A DNA stretch of 64,000 nucleotides from Telmatactis stephensoni (taxonomy: Eukaryota > Cnidaria > Anthozoa > Actiniaria > Isophelliidae). A program made the translations under genes and the position numbers. The notes beneath the pieces are model-generated. The model ran no database searches, was not told where the DNA came from, and saw nothing but the letters and a program-made list of their open reading frames with translations. Positions 45,646 to 57,383 of the stretch are shown here, one piece after another (the stretch's first letter is position 1; every line of letters begins with the position of its first letter). The stretch lies in assembly GCA_029948255.1 (NCBI GenBank), contig JALIZF010001879.1, forward strand, positions 744,001 to 808,000. Direction: 5' to 3'.

Positions 45646-46667
45646 GAGAGATCTCTGCCGATGCTAAAGGATATGGACCTGGTCAAGGCCCTGGAGCAGG
45701 GTTTCTTAGCAACCCATTCAACATTGGTTTTGGAGGTGGCAGTTATGGCGGACGCGGTGGACGAGGAGTTTATGGACTTTCGTCATCCAATGCTTATGGT
45801 ACTATCTACTACCCTGAGCAATATGGAAGTGGAGGTGGCAATCATAGTGGTGGTGGTAGCGGTGGAGGGACTTTAATCGTTGATGTTACAGACATGTTCC
45901 GTCTTGAAGGACGTTTACATTCCAATGGGCAGAGTCCCATTTATGGTGGTGGTGGTGCTGGAGGGAGTATTATCATACGGACTCTCAACTTTGACGGAGA
46001 AGGTTCAGTAGAGGCCTCTGGTGGTAAAGGTGGAGCTTACGCTGGTGGTGGTGGTGGTGGTGGTGGTGGTGGAGGTGGAAGAGTTGCAGTCTACCACACA
46101 GGCAGCAACACCTTTATTGGCTTGTACCAGACATTTGGGGGCTTGAGCTCAAGTGAAAAAGGAGGCGCTGGGACTGTCTACATTGAAGACAAAAAGAACA
46201 GTTCATCTCCTCATCGAATTCTTAGAGTTAACAATGGAATAACTAGAATTGGCGTGCTTAGAGTAGGCGAAGTCAAAGAGCTTGTTCTTACAGGGAATAC
46301 ACTTAGTTTTCCATACAATGCAATGAGTTATCATGCACCATCAGGGGTAAAAGTGTCGACCACTGGGGCTCCTCACTGTGTGCGCGATTGTTCAGCCAGT
46401 AACATTGGGAACCTTCTGCAAAATGTAAACACTCACTACTTTACAAGACATGGTACTCCAGTCATCACTTATGAACTACCAATACCACTATATCTTGAGT
46501 ACCTACTTATTTACCCGACCTGTGGAATAGTCAATCAGAACACCAAATACTATGTAAGGGTTTATCGTAATAGTGACGTCATCGTGCAGTCACGTGCTTG
46601 GGCTGATACAACGCGTTGTGTGCAAGGACAACCTGAAAGGATGGATGTTCAACAGATCTCAACTAAG
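45646..46667 (+). CDS. Exon 32: unit 10 glycine block plus galactose-binding-like insert
   Basis: A 1-kb exon. GYGPGQGPGAGF, GGGSYGGRGGRGV, YYPEQYGSGGG, GGGSGGGTLIV, YGGGGAGGSIII and a run of nine or ten glycines before GGRVAVYH are repeat motifs. After GAGTVYIED and ILRVNNG an insert follows: PSGVKVSTTG, ITYELPIPLYLEYLLIYP and VRVYRNSD, similar in placement and strand pattern to the inserts of units 8 and 12. Phase 1 in and 0 out (ACT AAG|GTAAAT). Confidence 0.9.
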
Positions 46668-47691
46668 GTAAATTTTGGATTGAAGATATTTGATGTTTGA
46701 GCTTTTTTATCGTATCATATCATATATCGTACTACACCGTATTATAACGTCGTATTATCATCTTATAACGTCACATGGTATTACATCATGTCGCATCATG
46801 TTGTATTTAAGGAATATAAAACGCGCGCGAATGTCTCTGTTCTGTGATATAAACACGATGGAAGATGTAGAGCAAGTATCAGCGCGCGCGTTATATCTCA
46901 AGATTTTATAATACAATATAAAACGCGCGCGCATGTCTCTGTACAGTGATATTAACACGATAGAGGATGTATGGAGCAAGAGAAAAGCAAGCTTAGGAAC
47001 ACGAGGCGTAACCGTGTGTTTCTCTTGCTTTTCAACTGCTTGCATCTTCCGCGCGCGCTCTTAAGAAAACCTTTGGAAATAGTCACGAGACGAGCACATA
47101 CGGATTCCGAAGGCGGAAAATGTAATTTGTGACTAGCGAGGCACGAGATTGGCACAAATTGATATTTTGCCGGCGCGGAGGCCTATATGAGTTCGTGCGT
47201 GTATAGCGTCGGGTCCCTTGTGTATTCGAGTGTATAAGTAGTTTGCTGGCCGTGTGTTAGTTGTTCTACGGTCAGCCTCGCCGACTCCTTTGCTGCCTTA
47301 GTTTTTCTTTCACGTATGTATTGTTCATAGTAATTTTATAGTATTTCATCATCAGTCTCTGCAAACCTTAAGGTTTCATCATAGCATTGGTTGGAGGCTC
47401 AAGTTCCCTTTTTCCACAATGTGGTTTTGGGTTTTCGTGACCGGCTATGATGCTTAGGCGTAAGAATTATTTTTTCGTTCATTGCTGTAATTGAAGGGTG
47501 TTAGAATAAATCTATCATGCCCATGAGCCTGGCTGACCCACCTGCTCATGCGTTGTGTGTAGTGTTTATAGTGTTTACGTAGTGTAGTCAAAATTAAATG
47601 TATCTAGACCGAAGCAGCGCGCATGTCTAAAACTAGAAATAAAATGGTCAAAAAGAGTCATATGATAAAGCGCTTATTGCTTGCGTTGGTC

Positions 47692-47793
47692 GGGCTGGAC
47701 GGGAAAACATTTGGCCCTCGTCCATTCTGTACAGACCTCGCTGCACTCGTTCCTACTGTCATTCCTCGAGCCAAATGTTTTCCCGTCCGGCCC
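47692..47793. repeat. Inverted repeat
   Basis: GGGCTGGACGGGAAAACATTTGGC faces GCCAAATGTTTTCCCGTCCGGCCC across a loop of about 55 bases. Confidence 0.8.
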
Positions 47794-48132
47794 TCCCATA
47801 AGTACATAATACGTGTCGTGCCATATCAAAATATGTCGACCGTGTCGTATCGTATCATAACGTGTACGTGTCTTATCGTGCTATAACGCGTCATAGGTGT
47901 ATCGTGTCATATATTGTATCATACGTGTCAAAATCATATGACAACGCATCACATTATGTCATCGTATCAAATCACGTCTTATCGTAGTTGACTGAAGTGA
48001 CAGACAGTTTCATGAAGTTATAATATTGAGTTTTCCCGGAAATTTTTAACTTTTTTAAAGTCGTTTGAAATTGAGAAAAGTACAATGTATTCCTAGTGGA
48101 ATTATAATCAGCATCGTGTCTCCGAGCTTTTA

Positions 48133-48365
48133 AGGCGGTGTTACACGAGACGATTTTTAACGACGATTTTCAGCGCAACAGCGTTGCGTTAAAAATCTTT
48201 CTCGTGTAACATGACACTTGGAACGATTTTCCTTGCAATTTTCGCTTCGGCAACGCGTTGCGAGTTTTTGAATCCAAGTTAGAAACTCACAACGCAAAAT
48301 ATTGCAAGTTGTTGCAACGTTGCGCCGAAAATCGTCGTTAAAAATCGTCTCGTGTAACACCGCCT
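48133..48365. mobile_element. MITE with about 40-bp terminal inverted repeats, TTA target duplication
   Basis: AGGCGGTGTTACACGAGACG at the left end and its exact complement CGTCTCGTGTAACACCGCCT at the right; pairing extends through TTTTTAACGACGATTTTC. TTA lies directly outside both ends (48130-48132, 48366-48368), matching the TWA target of PIF/Harbinger elements. The interior is rich in GTTGCG/CGCAAC. It ends 32 bases before exon 33. Confidence 0.88.
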
Positions 48366-48397
48366 TTATACTGACATGTTTTCATTTGTATTGAAAG

Positions 48398-48568
48398 GTT
48401 ACCATCAGCTTGATGAGACAGACGTCACTATATTCATCTTTGTCGCTTGTGAGACTATTCATTGCTGAAGATCCCACGTCCATGGAACAAACCCCCTACT
48501 ACACCACACCCAGTACCACATGGATTGTTGGCAAGGACGAAAGCAAGAAAGATTTTGTCTTCGAAGAG
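48398..48568 (+). CDS. Exon 33: end of the unit 10 insert and AWL motif
   Basis: VTISLMRQTSLYSSLSLVRLF is the likely last strand of the galactose-binding-like insert. Then STTWIVGKDESKKDFVFEE gives the AWLLPE/FEE positions. Phase 0 both ends. Confidence 0.85.
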
Positions 48569-49113
48569 GTAAGGAACATTAAATGCAAAATATGATAAGA
48601 GGTATATGTTAGTTATGATTTGGTTTTTGTGATTTTCCAAACTTGAATTCCATTTTCCATTATTCCAGATTATGGTAATGATTATAACACAATGGCAGCA
48701 AAAAATCAAACTGGTTTAAGAAATTTCAAACAAAATATAATTTCAAACCACAATATCAGTATATTCATGAACCAAGAATTCTTGGAATGGAAGCCAGTAA
48801 ATTTAGAGGCAATATAAAGTTTGATGGTTAGTCCATAAGAGATAAGAAGGAGATGCGCATCTCCAACTGCGTACCGTATGAACCACGTTATCATGATAAT
48901 ATTTGCTGGGTAAAGTTAATCTACTTTGAAACTAAGGAGATATATCAAAGATATGCCTATTGTTTCGTTGAGTGAAGCGAAAAGGATAGACTCATACAAG
49001 GTTGGGGTGCCTTTAGGTAATCTCGAAGTTTATCGTAAGATTTTCGGACATGTAAATTTAACAATCTCAACGTAATTAATAATAAAAAATAATCCCTTTA
49101 AATCCCATTGCAG

Positions 49114-49533
49114 TTGCACATCGGAGAAGGAGGAAGTCTAGGCTTAAGCGGTCAAAACCTCTCAATCCAAGCCTCTAAGATCACAGGAGATTCCAATGGT
49201 CTCTTAACCGTGCGTAGCTCTCAGGGAGTCCACTTCAAGGGTGGTGAACATCATCTTCCTTTCTCATTCCTAAGCCAAAAGCAATCAAGAGTAGGTCTTC
49301 CAACTTCCATGACCTGCCGTGGCGTAGAGGTCATTATGAAGGGAACAATGGAGAAAATGGCGAGTCTCACTGTTGGTCCAAGTTGTCGGTTTGTAATCAA
49401 AGATTCTACAGAAGTCAAGTTTGATCTAGATCACGTGGTAGTACAGACATCCGGGTACTTTGGAATTGAAAGGAATGATAAAAAGCACGTGACGATGTAT
49501 GGGAAGACGCTGGATATTCGTGGTGGAGGAAAA
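49114..49533 (+). CDS. Exon 34: unit 10 beta-rich half
   Basis: LHIGEGGSLGL, ITGDSNGLLTVRSSQ (degenerate signature lacking the His), LPFSFLSQKQSRVGLP, RGVEVIMKGTMEKM, VKFDLDHVVVQTSG and LDIRGGGK. Phase 0 both ends. Intron 33 before it has no recognisable content. Intron 34 after it is only 81 bases, the shortest here. Confidence 0.9.
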
Positions 49534-49614
49534 GTAAGTAATGTCAATTATCGTTATGATGATTATTTGGTTTTCCATTTCTAATAATGTATTCTATTCT
49601 TTGTCCACGTCTAG

Positions 49615-50324
49615 ATGGAGGCCAGCAGTCTCACGCTAGACTACAAGAACGTTACGGTCGAACCATTTGCATACCTATCAGCAGACGGCCTTAGCAACCA
49701 ACAAGGTAACATTGGCAACGGATATGCAAGTACCAATGGTTCATCGGGTGCAGGCCATGGTGGACACGGTGGTAAAGGCAACAATCAACCTCGTGTTGGT
49801 GTTTCATATGGAAATTACAGAATACCAACGACATCCGGTAGTAACGGAGGATCCGGTGTTTACCCTTATATCGGAGGGCGCGGTGGTGGAAGATTAACAG
49901 TAATGGCACATGATACATTGAACAACGACGGCACGATTTCATCCCGCGGGATTGCGGGAATTTATACTCGCAGTGGTGGTGGCAGCGGTGGAAGCGTTTT
50001 GGTGTACACTTCCCGTATCCACGGTGACGGCGAGTTTGTCGTTTCCGGTGGTGCAGGTGACCGTTCCACTTCTGGTTACGGCGGTGGAGGTGCTGCAGGT
50101 CGTATTGCTTTATACTATCGAGAAAATCACTTCCTTGGACAATTCCTGGCATTTGGAGGAGTGAGTAGTTTTGAGCCAGGAAGTGCTGGGACTGTGTATC
50201 TAGATGATGTTCCTGGTAACAATGTTACCTATGGCCATGATCGTTTGAACGAAGCAGCGCACGCAGACAGGATAAAGCAGCTAGAAAACGAACCCATCAA
50301 TGGCACCAAATGGGTCCAAAACAG
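49615..50324 (+). CDS. Exon 35: end of unit 10 and glycine block of unit 11
   Basis: NVTVEPFAYLSADGLS, then GSSGAGHGGHGGKG, SYGNYRIP, GGRGGGRLTVM, GGGSGGSVLVYT, VVSGGAGDR, GGGGAAGRIALYY, FGGVSSFEPGSAGTVYL and an N-rich linker. One open exon of 236 codons. Phase 0 in and 2 out. Confidence 0.93.
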
Positions 50325-50709
50325 GTTGGTGATATCGATTTTTGTGCTTGCTTTGCGAAGTACAGAAGTACTAAAATTTCCTAAACATCCCATTCTAATG
50401 TATGGAAATAAGTAAATTTTGTCATTGATAAAAAAGTTTGGCTTTTCCGACGAACCATGAACATATATATTATATGATTCAGTTAAAGGGTGATATTATT
50501 TTACGTCTTTATGGATGCCTTTGAAAGTGCTCTTAAGCGCGGGACTAGACTAGTTTTTCTATCACAGTTGAAGAGACTTTAGGTACACATTTTGTTGGTG
50601 CCAGTTAAAGAAATTCAACTTAGGGAGTCTTTGCAATGGATAGAAGCTCATTTTATTTTCTGAAAGCCGGATTAAGTTGGAATGTTTATACTTTTGAACT
50701 GTATTTCAG

Positions 50710-50945
50710 AACACTTTATATCAACGCCAATGGACAGCGCCCACGCGACCCGTCATCCAATCTCAGTCTCGGCTACAGCGACTTTTCTCGTCACGGATCA
50801 GCTCGTGTATGGCTAACTCTTGAAGAACGTGAACTTGATGCCAACGAAAGTGATGTTGAACTTGAGGAGATACACTTGTATGGCGGTGCACAGATAGCGT
50901 TCATCAAACCATCAAAGCCGAGGAATGCCATATCCATTGTTATAG
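50710..50945 (+). CDS. Exon 36: unit 11 beta-rich start
   Basis: RTLYINANGQRP, LSLGYSDFSRHGSARVWL and EEIHLYGGAQIAF. Phase 2 in and 1 out. The 528-base intron after it contains an inverted repeat near 51050-51110 (ATTGGGTTTCCTGT / ACAGGAAGCCCAAT). Confidence 0.9.
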
Positions 50946-51473
50946 GTATGTATGCACGTCACAGTAGACTTCGATTGTGTGATAACTGCATGACGTTCGT
51001 GCTAATTACCAAATACTCTAAACGTCTCTACTTAGCCTCCTACGCAGGCTACTCCTTTCCTTTATTGGGTTTCCTGTGGGATCGATACAGGAAGCCCAAT
51101 AGGAGTTGCTTGCGGAGAAGACTAGTCTCTACCATGTGCCCATACCGTAAATGACCGAACAAACGCCCTTCTGAATTAGTCCCTCGTCTACAATAAATTT
51201 CTTTTATGTTTTCCCCTGTCTGCGCCACACAAAACTATTAAGATGTGCTGCTGCTTTTCCTGAAGCTCGTTTACTGGGCAAGGAATTTTTTTCGAATAAG
51301 CCCTCCAAAACGTATCGTACGTACTTATTAACACAACTCGGTTCGAAAATAAACTATAGAAAAAACTTCGTCTCGGGATTGGTTTAAAAAGTATCATCAA
51401 GAACACGGATTTTCCCAGTCCTTATTTTTCATTTCCAAATCTCATCTATATTGTGTAAACGCATTCATCACAG

Positions 51474-51727
51474 GTAAAATGGAAGGCGACCGTACAGGCA
51501 GAATTCATCTTGGGTTCAACCAAACGTTTCTTTCTCTACAATCTTACCTACCAATGGACATGATAATCTACCAAGGTGGTCTGACTACCATGCAGGGTGA
51601 GCTACGCGTTGCTGGAGTAACGGTCGAGGTTGATGGAGTGCTACGACGATGTCAAAACATAACCGTGGTTGACAGAGGTGCAATATACATGAGAGAAATG
51701 TATGACACCCAAGGGAATCCCACACGC
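51474..51727 (+). CDS. Exon 37: GDRTG signature of unit 11
   Basis: MEGDRTGRIHLGFNQ, PMDMIIYQGGLTT and GVTVEVDGVLRRCQNITVVDRG. Phase 1 in and 0 out. A short A-rich run lies in the following intron near 51925. Confidence 0.92.
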
Positions 51728-52056
51728 GTAAGTTTCTGCTGATCGATAAGCTTGTTTCTGTAAAATGTATTTGACACTTTTATGTTGTCATTTGTATGCA
51801 AATTTAAGAGAAATGGACGGCGTAATTGAAGTGGTTACATAACAAAATGGCCTAAGTGAGTGTCTTGATGAACAGCAATTGGCATAGGAATGTCCATTGA
51901 TATCATTTTAGACCATTTGAGGAGAAAAAAGAAAAAAAAAAAAAAAAAAACTGGAAAGAAAAATTGTCAAATGTCACTTTTTCATGTCAACTCTTCAATT
52001 AGTATCAAGTATCAAAGCATTGATTGTGGTTTGGTTCTTTATTTCTTATATTTAAG

Positions 52057-52270
52057 GTTTTCGACTTCCAATCAATCAACATTCGCAACAAGGGTACACT
52101 GACAGTAACCAATCAGGAACGGGTGCGAGAGTTTCGAGGAGACACTATCCATGTGTTTGGTGGAGGAAAATTGTCAGCGGTCAATCTACACGTTCATGCG
52201 CAGAACATGACAGTTGATGCATTAGCGATAGTGGAAGTCTCACTGAGTGGACAGACGTTCACCTATAAAG
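52057..52270 (+). CDS. Exon 38: end of unit 11
   Basis: VFDFQSINIRNKGTL, IHVFGGGKLSAVNL and NMTVDALAIVEV, the FxFDTVRVQD / VEGGG / ENITID strands. Phase 0 in and 1 out. No feature in the 395-base intron after it. Confidence 0.9.
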
Positions 52271-52665
52271 GTAAAGAAGGGAGTGCATTGCATGTACAGA
52301 AACTGAGAAGGGTCACGCTTAAGGTAGTTTGGGGCCTATCTACACCTCTGTCAAAGATTATCAATTACCTGATAACATATTGTATTTTTAGTGGGAACTA
52401 AAATTTGACAACGCCCAAAGAAAGGCAGGCTATCCAAAATTCCAGTCCATGTTAGACTAGTGGGCGTTACTTTTTTTACAAACGATCTTTGAAGAACATA
52501 TGATGCATCCTCTGTACGTTTGGGTTGAGTTGACAGGTTAACGACTGTACGTGATCTTTCAGGTTGGAGGTCATGTTGATTCCTTGTCCCAGACCTCACA
52601 CCTTTGTTTGGACTTCCCTATTAAATGTGATTAGTGTTTCCTCATTTTCCGTTATTCTCTAATAG

Positions 52666-52806
52666 GTAAAGGCGCTGGACCAGACTCTCCAGTCCCAGGA
52701 ACTGCAGGAGGCGGTGGTGGTGGTCATGGAGGTCGAGGAGGACGCGCTGCAATGTCTCCAGATACTGGTGATTCTTATGGGTCTTTTACAGGACCACTGG
52801 ACTTTG
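52666..52806 (+). CDS. Exon 39: glycine start of unit 12
   Basis: GAGPDSPVPGTAGGGGGGHG, GRGGRAAM and DSYGSFTGPLDF. Phase 1 in and 1 out. Confidence 0.88.
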
Positions 52807-53029
52807 GTAAGTTTTGTAAACCATTTTATGTTTAATAATAGTATACTTTATCTAGGCACAGTGATATTCAAATCCACGAGGTAGGCTAAAGCTACGGGAC
52901 AATCGGTAGTGAAATCATCCTTAAACTCGTAACCTTGATTAAAGATTTTCGATTGACTCTCTTCTAGAACAAGACGCGGAATAGTCATTTTTAATCACTT
53001 CATTTAATATTATTTTTTGTCCAATATAG

Positions 53030-53229
53030 GCAGCAGTGGTGGATCTTGGCACGGTGCCTTTCGTGGAGGGAGAGGTGGGGGAATACTTTTCCTGAACATT
53101 ACCAACACCCTAGATATAGAAGGAACAATTAGTGCCAAGGGTGCTGATGGTGGTAAATACTCTGGTGGTGGTAGTGGTGGAAGCGTATTCATCAAGACTA
53201 AGTATTTAGAAGGAAGTGGGGTAACTCAG
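53030..53229 (+). CDS. Exon 40: unit 12 glycine-rich second part
   Basis: GSSGGSWHGAFRGGRGGGIL, NITNTLDIEGTISAKGADGG and GGGSGGSVFIKT. Phase 1 in, 0 out (CAG|GTAATT). A 4.15-kb intron with a LINE follows. Confidence 0.9.
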
Positions 53230-53733
53230 GTAATTAGTATGGTGCAGATTTCACATGGCTGGAAAAATTAGTAATATATTCTCACCAGGCATACCCGCAC
53301 ACAAAGCCATGCGAACCTAGTTAATTAAGATATGGGAGAATCGGCCCGAGGCTTTGCGAGTGGGTAGACCCTAAGGAGTTACCGTGCGTCATCGCTGCGG
53401 GGAGGAGGGTGGACCGTAATGCTTCTGGAAGCATCCTGCCGACCAGACTTAACTGAACTGTGCTGAATTATGAAACGACACGCCCTTATATAGGGGCATG
53501 CATTCCGAGGTTAGGTAATACATTCCCCCGGATCACGCCAGCCAGTTAATATACGAGCGCAGAGTTAATTAGGCTTTTTTGTGTGGAATTCCCTAGTGAG
53601 AATAGTATGGAACAGATGTCACATGAGTGGAAAATAGAACAGTTCGATTTTCTATATTCTATACCTTACCCGTACCGTAACTTTGAATTCTGACTGGTTG
53701 TTTTTAGTATCACGTTGCGTTTTTCCATTCATC
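53230..53733 (+). other. Intron 40, part before the LINE
   Basis: About 500 bases without coding signal. It contains GGGAATTCCC-like and CGAGGCTTTGCGAG-like unique sequence. Nothing recognised. Confidence 0.4.
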
Positions 53734-54087
53734 TTCTTCTTCTTCTTCTTCTTCTTCTTCGGCAGTCCATCGAATTCGATGATGACTGTAAAGAGGGAGT
53801 CATTTATGTTCTGCATGCTCGCAGGCGGGCTACAAGGCCAGCACATGATCGGCAAAGCCGCCCGCAAACACCACATGCGTGTCCGGATAATGTTACAAGT
53901 GTGTGACGTCTTTCGTAGGCTCGTTGATATTCCTTCAGACGTTTCTCCTCGATGCTACTTATTGATTTCTTCACCAACGCTCTTCAGTCGCTCTTGTTGG
54001 CAGCAGCTTACTCCCAGGTCTCGGGACTAATTCCTGTGTTCTTCATATGTCTTTTCAACACATCTTTGAAGCGAAGCTTCTGACCTC

Positions 54088-54910
54088 CTAGCTTTCTCTT
54101 TCTCTCAGTAAGCTCGCCATAGAAGACCGCTTTAGGGAGTCTGGAGTCAGGCATGCGTCGGACATGCCCAGCCCAGCGTCGGTTGTGACGTCGTGATCAG
54201 TGCCTCTGCACTGGGGGGTCTTAGCTTTTCTTAACACTTCGACATCAGGTACTCTGTCTTGCCTGTGGATCCCTAGGATTTGACGCAGATGACGGAGCTG
54301 GATTCTTGTGTGCTTCTTTATTTGTCTTCGGTAGAGGATCATATATTCGGTAGAGTAGAGAAGTGCGGGCAGGACGGTTGCATTGTAAATCTTAACCTTG
54401 GTTGATCTTTTCATGTCATGTCTTGACCACAATTTCTTTTGCAAGGAGCCAAAGATATTAGTGGCGGCTTGTTTTCGTTGTTCGTCTTCCAGATCAGATG
54501 AGTTGTTGTTTGTGATTGCACAACCGAGATAGATGAAGTTGTCGGTTTTGGAGAGTGCGATTCCATTCACCAGGACACCTGGGCATGAGAGCGGGTCTTC
54601 AAGAGGTGGTTGATATAGAAGTTCAGTCTTGGTACGTTAATATAAGGCCAAACAAGATGGAGGTAGTTGCAAAGCAATCCACGATTTCGTCTTAGATGTT
54701 TTTAACATTTGTTGAAACCAAGGCAAAGTCATCAGCATAGAGTAAATCTCTCACACATAGTTCTCTTGTCTTTGTGGAAGCTTTAAGCCTTGCAAGGTTG
54801 AAGAGCTTGCCATCGGACCTTGTCCTCAAATCAACTCCTTTGCAGAGACTGGTTCCAATTGTTTCCAGAGCTGCTGCCAGGTAAAGTGTGAAGAGAGTTG
54901 GAGCCAGCAC
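54088..54910 (-). pseudogene. LINE reverse transcriptase, C-terminal part (broken)
   Basis: One piece (54692-54910) has LAPTLFTLYLAAALE and the catalytic LLYADDFALVS. The next (54088-54570) has FIYLGCAITNNNS, KVKIYNATVLPALLYSTEYM and RHLRQILGIHRQDRVPDVEVL. Just upstream, the usual VKQGCVLAP motif reads VK-stop-GYVLAP (a Q codon turned to TAA). Non-functional. Confidence 0.85.
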
Positions 54911-55941
54911 GTAGCCTTATTTGACGCCATGGTTGATCGAAAATGCGTCACCGATGTCACCACCAATTGAGACCTTCCCAGACATGCCTTCATGAAAACA
55001 TTTGATGATCTTCACTATCTTCTCCGGGTATCCATACAGTTCTAAAATCTTCCAGAGTGTCTCTTTGTCCACGGTGTCAAATGCGTTGGATTAATCCACA
55101 AAGACAATATACAGAGCTTGCTGTTGTTCAGTGGCCTTTTCCTGAAGTTGACGGAGAGTGAAGATCATGTCTGTGGTTGACCGGCCGGCTCTGAACCCAC
55201 ATTGGCTTTAAGGTAACAACTCCTCTGAAATCTTCTTTATGCGATTTAAGATGATTTTGGCCAAGATCTTTCCATTAATAGACAATAAGGAGATACCACG
55301 GTGGTTGCCACAGTCACTACGTGGGCCCTTTTTCTAGTGTAGACGGTTACTTTGACCGCATCTTTAAAGTCTTGTGGAACAAAGGCTTTCGTCCAGCAAA
55401 CGTTATACAGCCTGAGTAATTCACTTTTTACGCTTTGGCCTCCACTCTTCCACAGATCAGCTGGGATACCATCCTGTCCAGGTGCTTGCCGCATCTCGTG
55501 GTTTTCAGTGCATTCTCCAGCTCCAAGTCAGTGATGGGTGCTGAGAGCTCTTCTCTGGTTTTTCTTCGCTGAATTATGTCACAAGCTTGTAGATCTGCTG
55601 TGCCTTTTTGGTTGAGGAGATTGCAGAAGTATTCCTTCCACCTTGCTTTAATATCCTCCATGCTGTTAAGAAGTTGGCTGCCATCGGTGTTCCACACTGG
55701 TGTCACGGGTGTTGCTTCTGGGTCCATAGATGTCTTTTAGTCTACAAAATAGACCGCGTGAGTCATTCTTGTCCGCCATCTCTTGTAGCTCTTCTGCTTC
55801 CTTGGTCCACCACTTATTCTTCATGGATCTAATCTCCCTCTGCACTTTGGACTTAATGCTCTTAAAGGTTGCCTCTGTGCACGCTGTGTTTTCTTGAAGG
55901 TGCTTGTTATATGCTCTCTGCTTTTCAGCAAGTAGACACAC
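54911..55941 (-). pseudogene. LINE reverse transcriptase, N-terminal part and linker (broken)
   Basis: Pieces include GQDGIPADLWKSGG (RT domain start, 55246-55494) and REELSAPITDLELENALK (55428-55727), in different frames. The FVDxxxAFD motif region near 55090 contains an in-frame stop. It continues from the linker at 55666-55941. Confidence 0.75.
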
Positions 55942-56007
55942 TGGATTTCTTTCTCATTTTCTTGGAACAAGTCTGGTGATTTTCTTCTCGCGTGGCCAAG
56001 CATTTCT

Positions 56008-56915
56008 TCAGCTGTGTTGCAGTTGTTTCAACCTCTCCCTAAGTTCTTCAACGTCATCACTGTCCACTTTGTTTGCATCCAAGGCAGTAGTGAGAGCAGA
56101 GACCAGTCTTTCCTGCTGTTCTATGTTTCTAAGCTTGCTCACGTTTAGTTTCTTGGCAGGGGCGTTTGCTGTTTTTTTATGTCTCGGAAGAACCAGTTTC
56201 AGTCTGAGCTGTGAACGCACCATGTAGTGGTCAGTAGAGCATTCTGCACCCCTCATGGACTTTGTTGACAGTACCTCTGACATGGAGGTCTTGCGTGTGA
56301 CAACATAGTCCAGCAAGTGGGGATGTCTGGATCTTGGGTGCTTCCATGTGAAGTAATTCTTCTCTGGTTGAAAGAAAAAGGTGTTGGTAATACTCAACTC
56401 ATGTTGAGTACAAAAGTTCAGCAATAGTTCACCATTGGAGTTCTTCTTTCCTTTCCCAAACTTCCCAATTACACCTTCATAGGTCGTGTAGTCGTTGCCC
56501 ACTCTAGCATTGAGGTCCCCTAGGATGAGGAGTTTGTCTTCTTTAGGTACTTTGTCCACCACTTCAACCCAGGCTCTGATAGAAAACTTCCTTATCCTCA
56601 TTGGAGTACAGCATGGTTGGCGCGTAAACACAGATCACACATAGAAAACGCTGATTGGCTACAGGTACGCGTAAGCTGATGATTCTCTGATGTTCCAGTA
56701 GGTAGTGATGGCAGTTTTTTGGCAATCTGGTTGTGGATGGCAAAGGCAACACCTTCTTCTCTCCTCTCATCAGCTCTCCCGCTCCAGAAGAACGTGTACT
56801 TTTCCTCTTGAAGTTGTCCTTGCCCTTGTAGCCTTGTTTCTTGTAGCGCCGCGATGTCGATGTTATAGCGATCTAATTCCTTAGCAATGAGAGCTAATTC
56901 ATACAAATGCGCCAA
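56008..56915 (-). pseudogene. LINE APE-type endonuclease domain (broken)
   Basis: The N-terminal piece (56598-56915) has DIAALQETRLQGQG, the catalytic ET region, and GVAFAIHNQIAKKLPSL. The second (56008-56631) has [34 protein letters not shown] and [15 protein letters not shown], the GDxN and SDH-type motifs. A frameshift separates them. Confidence 0.85.
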
Positions 56916-57383
56916 ATCAAAACCATTTTATGGTAAAAATCGCGCAAAGATATTTGATAGGTAGTTGCGCTCACGCTAGCAAACACGACGCGCCATGAAA
57001 GAGGACGCCGCGCGCGCTGACGAATTTTGTTCGAAATGACCTTTGACTTCAGGAAGAAGACGCAAAAACAAGTAAAATGGTGTCACAACCTCGTCATGGT
57101 AGTCGCACAATAAACGAATATGATATTTAGTCATCTCACGTGCTGTTTCGCGTCGCGTCAAGAGGGGGGGATGTAGGTATTGACCTCGAACCATTCCCCA
57201 GTCCTTAACAATTCAATCGTAATGAATCACTGACCCTTTAATTTTCTTAACAAAGATTCAGGAAAGACATAAAAATTCTATTTGTAAACAAATATTTCAT
57301 TTTTCGAGCCACTTTTTACTAGTATATGTGTTCTTCTATCTCTAAACGAGACCTTTTTGCTAATATTTGAAATCGTCTTACAG

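Larger units (their letters stand above)
46668..48397 (+). other. Intron 32 (1.73 kb)
   Basis: Two blocks of loose TCGTATCAT-type sequence (46710-46805 and 47815-47995) flank about 1 kb of different DNA. That DNA holds two direct copies of an ATATAAAACGCGCGCG / ATGTCTCTGT repeat (46815-46980), an inverted repeat at 47692-47793 and unclassified sequence. The MITE at 48133-48365 is near its end. Confidence 0.55.
53734..57190 (-). mobile_element. Decayed full-length-like LINE, antisense to the host gene
   Basis: The element carries remnants of an APE endonuclease and a reverse transcriptase in the order expected on the minus strand. Its 3' side is marked by a (GAA)n tail on that strand (plus-strand CTT repeats at 53731-53761). 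The 5' border is uncertain, around 56930-57190. Frameshifts and stops break it into at least six pieces. Confidence 0.8.

Noticed and set aside
45595..45876. Alternative frame across exon 32 with Val/Glu-rich product
   Set aside because: Shadow of the glycine-rich frame, which matches other units and splices in phase.
47623..47886. 87-residue frame in intron 32
   Set aside because: It crosses an inverted repeat and TCGTATCAT-type low-complexity sequence; no family resemblance.
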